From: Lampris incognitus
Taxonomy: Eukaryota; Chordata; Actinopteri; Lampriformes; Lampridae
DNA: 64,000 nt
Assembly: GCF_029633865.1 (NCBI RefSeq)
Contig: NC_079214.1
Span: forward strand, 31,886,957-31,950,956
Direction of reading: 5' to 3'
Part shown: piece after piece, positions 61,074 to 64,000 of the stretch
Position numbering within the stretch: position 1 is the first letter of the stretch
How the letters are laid out: each line of letters opens with the position of its first letter
Made by a program: the position numbers and the translations under genes
Notes under the pieces: generated by a model
What the model was told of the DNA's origin: nothing
Seen by the model: only the letters and a program-made list of their open reading frames with translations
Databases searched by the model: none

Positions 61074-61900
61074 GTATTTTAAGGTTTAATTTTCATCCGG
61101 CACAAAGTAGCAGACTAAACTTTCATTGTGCCAATTGCAACATCCATTTGTTTTAAGCAGCAATGGAGGCAAATAAGATCCGAGAGAAAGTTAAAAAAGA
61201 ATTTAAAAAAAAATGGAAGGGCAGAAAAGTTCCATGTGGGAGCAATTTAGTGAAATACTTATCTATGATGAGTCAAGTGCTGGGTATGTCATGCAACAGG
61301 TGTGAAGCACTGTATGTATATGATAGCCACAAAACTGATACCTCAAACATGGTGTAATATGTTACCATAGCCTCACGCTTACATACATCCCACTGAGAAA
61401 TAATGGTAATATGTGATCGGCTGCAGGTCTCTAAATTGGAGAAAATAATTCGTTCGGGTGGGTGGCAGGTGGATGATTTATATGTACATGTGGATTCGGA
61501 CGATGTCAGAGCCGAGCCACCCATGACTATTCTCGGACGTCATGCTGTGTCATCTGTCTGGCTCCATCTCCTGCTCTTCCCATTGCGAAAAAACACACTG
61601 CTTACTTTTCACAATTTCTCAACAACTCCCCTATAAAATCACCCCAATCATTCTAGAATGAGTAGTTCTTTCCAAATAGACCTATTCAAGTCATCTGGTG
61701 AAAGTTGAAGTTTTTTTCATATCGCAATTTATATCACATAAAACAATATCGCAATGTGAGTTTTTTCACAACTTGATTCACTGGACTTTTTGAAATTAGA
61801 TGTTTCTGTGATGGGTAAATTTTTTTTCCTACATTGTTGAATTTCGCATGTCAAATTGCTGGTGGTCACACAGTTCATGAGTCACAGAGGAGCTCTCAAT
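61074..61900. other. Residual intron sequence, including possible hAT right end
   Basis: No nsmce1 exon could be found here. 61718-61775 (CATATCGCAATTTATATCAC, CAATATCGCAATGTGAG) looks like the inner right end of the hAT type that starts at 52024. An open frame at 61163-61357 (MEANKIREKVKKEFKKKWKG) has no recognisable family. Confidence 0.3.
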
Positions 61901-61904
61901 ATGT

Positions 61905-64000
61905 AATCAGAATCATGTTTATTGGCCATGTAGATTTGCACATACATCGAATTTGACTCCAGTTTCGTGGTTCTGTCAGTGTACTTAACATAGAATAACA
62001 ACACTACAACACAAAAATCTTCAGATATATACACAAGGATTGATTTATACAGGCGAAATAAGCGGTGATAAAGTGCAGAGAATACATCATGCTGAAATAA
62101 ATGTTAGCAGGTTACTTACATACGTGCCTGAGGTAGATGGACATGATAGAGTGTACCAGTATATGTACAATGTACAGTACACTATATACAAAATGGTTGG
62201 ATTTATTAGACAGTGTTAAGCACTCATTTGAATGACAACCTGTAGAAAGAGACTGTTTTTATATCTGGTTGTTTTGGGGTACAGTGCTCTGTAGCGCCTA
62301 CCAGAGGGGAGGAATTGGACAGGTTGTGACCAGGGTGTGATGAGTCAGCAGTGGTGTTGCCTGTCCGTTTCCTGAGTCTGGAGGTGTATAAGTCCTGAAT
62401 GGAGGGCAGGTTGACAACAGTGATTTTCTCAGCACACTTAACTGTCCGTTGTAGTCTATCCCTGTCCTGTTTGGTGGCTGATCCAAACAAGACAGTGATT
62501 GATGTGCAGAGGACAGACTGGATTATTGCAGTGTAGAACTGAATCAGCTGTTCCTGAGGCACGTTGAACTTCTTGAGCTGGCGGAGAAAGTACATCCTCT
62601 GCTGGGCCTTTTTGATGATTGTGTCTATGTTGGATACTCACTTTAGGTCTTGGGAGATTGTGGAACCCAGAAATCTGTAGGTTTTCACCGTAGACACCGT
62701 GCTCTTGAGTATGGTTGGAGGACTCCTCCTGAAGTCCACTGTCATCTCCAATGTTTTGAGCGTGTTCGGCTCCAGGTTGTTATGGCCGCACCAGAGGGCC
62801 AGCTGATCAACCTCTCATCTATATGCAGACTAGTCACCATCCCAGATAAGGCCAATGATGATTGTGTTGACCGCAAACTTCAGTTTAACAGGCGGGTCAC
62901 CTGAGGTGCAGTCAGTGCAGTGCAGTTTGTGTAGAGGAAGAAGAGTAGAGGGGAGACTACATATCCCTGGGGTTGCCAGTGCTGATTGTCCGGGTGCTGG
63001 ACGTGATTTTTCCCCAGCCTCACCAGCTGCCCTCTGTGTGTCAGGAAGTTTTTAATCCACTGGCAGATGGGGGCTGGTATAGTGAGTCGGGTGAGTTTGG
63101 AGTGGAGGATATCTGGGACGATGGTGTTGAACGCTGAGTTGAAGTCCACAAACAGGACCCTTGCATATGTCCTTGGGGAGTTGAGGTTTTGGAAGATGTA
63201 GTGCAATCTCATGTGACTGCATCCTCCACTGATCTGTTTGCTCGGTAGGCAAACTGCAGGGGGTCGAGCGGGCCAGCACCAATCTCTCAAAGGATTTCAT
63301 GACCACTGACGTTAGGGCAATGGTCCTGTAGTCATTAATCCTGTGATACGGGGTTTCTTGGGGACCGGGATGATAGTGGAGCTCTTGAAGCAGGAGGGGA
63401 CTTCACACAGCTCCCATGAGCTGGTGAAGATCAGTGTGAAGATGGGGCCAGCTGCTCAGCACAGACATTAAGACAGGAGGGTAACATGTCATCTGGGCCC
63501 GGTGCTTTCCTGGTCTTCTATCTCTGGAAGAGCTGGCACACGTCCTCACAGATCCTGAGTTTGGTGGGGAGGGGGGAGTGGCTGGCAGGGCGTGCAGTTG
63601 GTTGTGTTTTGTGGCTGGAGAGGGTGAGGGGTATGACAGTTTGCTTTTCAAACCTGCAGAAAAACCCATTTAGGTCGTCAGCCAGTTGGTGGTTCCCTGT
63701 AGTGTGGGGGGATGGTCTCCTGTAGTTAGTAATGTCTTTCAAACCACTCCAGACTGATGATGGGTCATTGGCAGAAAACCTGTTTTTCAACATTTCAGAG
63801 TAGCACCTTTTTGCCACGCTGATCTCTTTTGTGAGGGTATTTTTAGCTTTGTTATACTAGATCCTATTGCCACCCCTGTAGGCTTCCTCTTTGGCCTGAC
63901 AAAGCCGCCTGAGTTTTGCTGTGAACCAGGGCTTATTGTATTTAAAGGTACAAAAGGTTTTGGTGGGCACACACATGTCCTCACAAAAGCAAATGTAAGA
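61905..64000 (-). mobile_element. L2-type (CR1 group) LINE, runs off the window end
   Basis: Minus strand, from the window end down: DPSSVWSGLKDITNYRRPSP (63760), ARVLFVDFNSAFNTIVPDIL then HSKLTRL (63170), PQGYVVSPLLFFLYTN (62950), and QLKKFNVPQEQLIQFYTAII, LFGSATKQDRDRLQRTV with DLYTSRLRKRTGN (62590-62380). The 3' untranslated end is near 61905. Several frame changes; inactive. Confidence 0.8.

Noticed and set aside
61163-61357. Open frame starting MEANKIREKVKKEF as a further nsmce1 exon
   Set aside because: It has no resemblance to the NSMCE1 region that should follow exon 3, and no fitting acceptor in the right frame.

Overview
The window looks like teleost fish genomic DNA. It holds spliced vertebrate genes with canonical GT/AG borders, and it is crowded with fish-type repeats: Tc1 transposons, hAT, RTE, L1, L2 and Nimb LINEs, Penelope-like elements, Ty3/Gypsy fossils, tRNA-derived SINEs, and long AT, GT, CT and ATGT microsatellites. 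No bacterial, viral or organellar gene organisation is present. The species cannot be named from the sequence.

Two host genes can be read. On the minus strand, from about 31975 to 16585, lies a complete class I cytokine receptor. Nine coding exons add up to 1461 nt in one unbroken frame (486 aa): signal peptide, two extracellular cytokine-receptor domains, one membrane helix and a cytoplasmic tail. I call it il4r (IL-4 receptor alpha), from the WWD membrane-proximal motif, the cysteine pattern and its neighbour. On the plus strand, from about 42.1 kb, lies the 5' part of nsmce1 (SMC5/6 complex subunit NSE1): a probable untranslated first exon and three coding exons (106 codons) ending at 51147. 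The rest lies beyond the window. The genes are head to head, as NSMCE1 and IL4R are in human 16p12.

Layout: 1-8458 is repeats downstream of il4r (integrase-like fossil, a Nimb LINE cut by a Tc1, an L1 piece, an apparently intact Tc1). 9095-15858 is a 6.8 kb DNA transposon with about 0.5 kb terminal inverted repeats, a 3-bp target duplication and an XPG-like nuclease domain, probably Academ-like. 16.5-32 kb is il4r. Its introns hold a perfectly symmetric Tc1 palindrome, a second Tc1 family, Penelope fragments with hammerhead ribozyme motifs, and an RTE LINE carrying a solo LTR. 32-42 kb, between the two promoters, is Penelope, Gypsy, SINE, L1 and hAT material. 42-51 kb is the start of nsmce1 with an L1, a SINE, a Gypsy fossil and hAT pieces in intron 1. 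51.2-61.8 kb is a nested stack inside an nsmce1 intron: a MITE in an RTE LINE in a hAT in an LTR of a Gypsy fossil, each insertion bounded by its own target duplication except the RTE. 61.9-64 kb is an L2-type LINE.

The most unusual signals are the symmetric Tc1 palindrome (19505-20701), the inverted pair of hammerhead ribozyme motifs (22432-22473 and 22560-22603), the Academ-like transposon, and the datable insertion stack.
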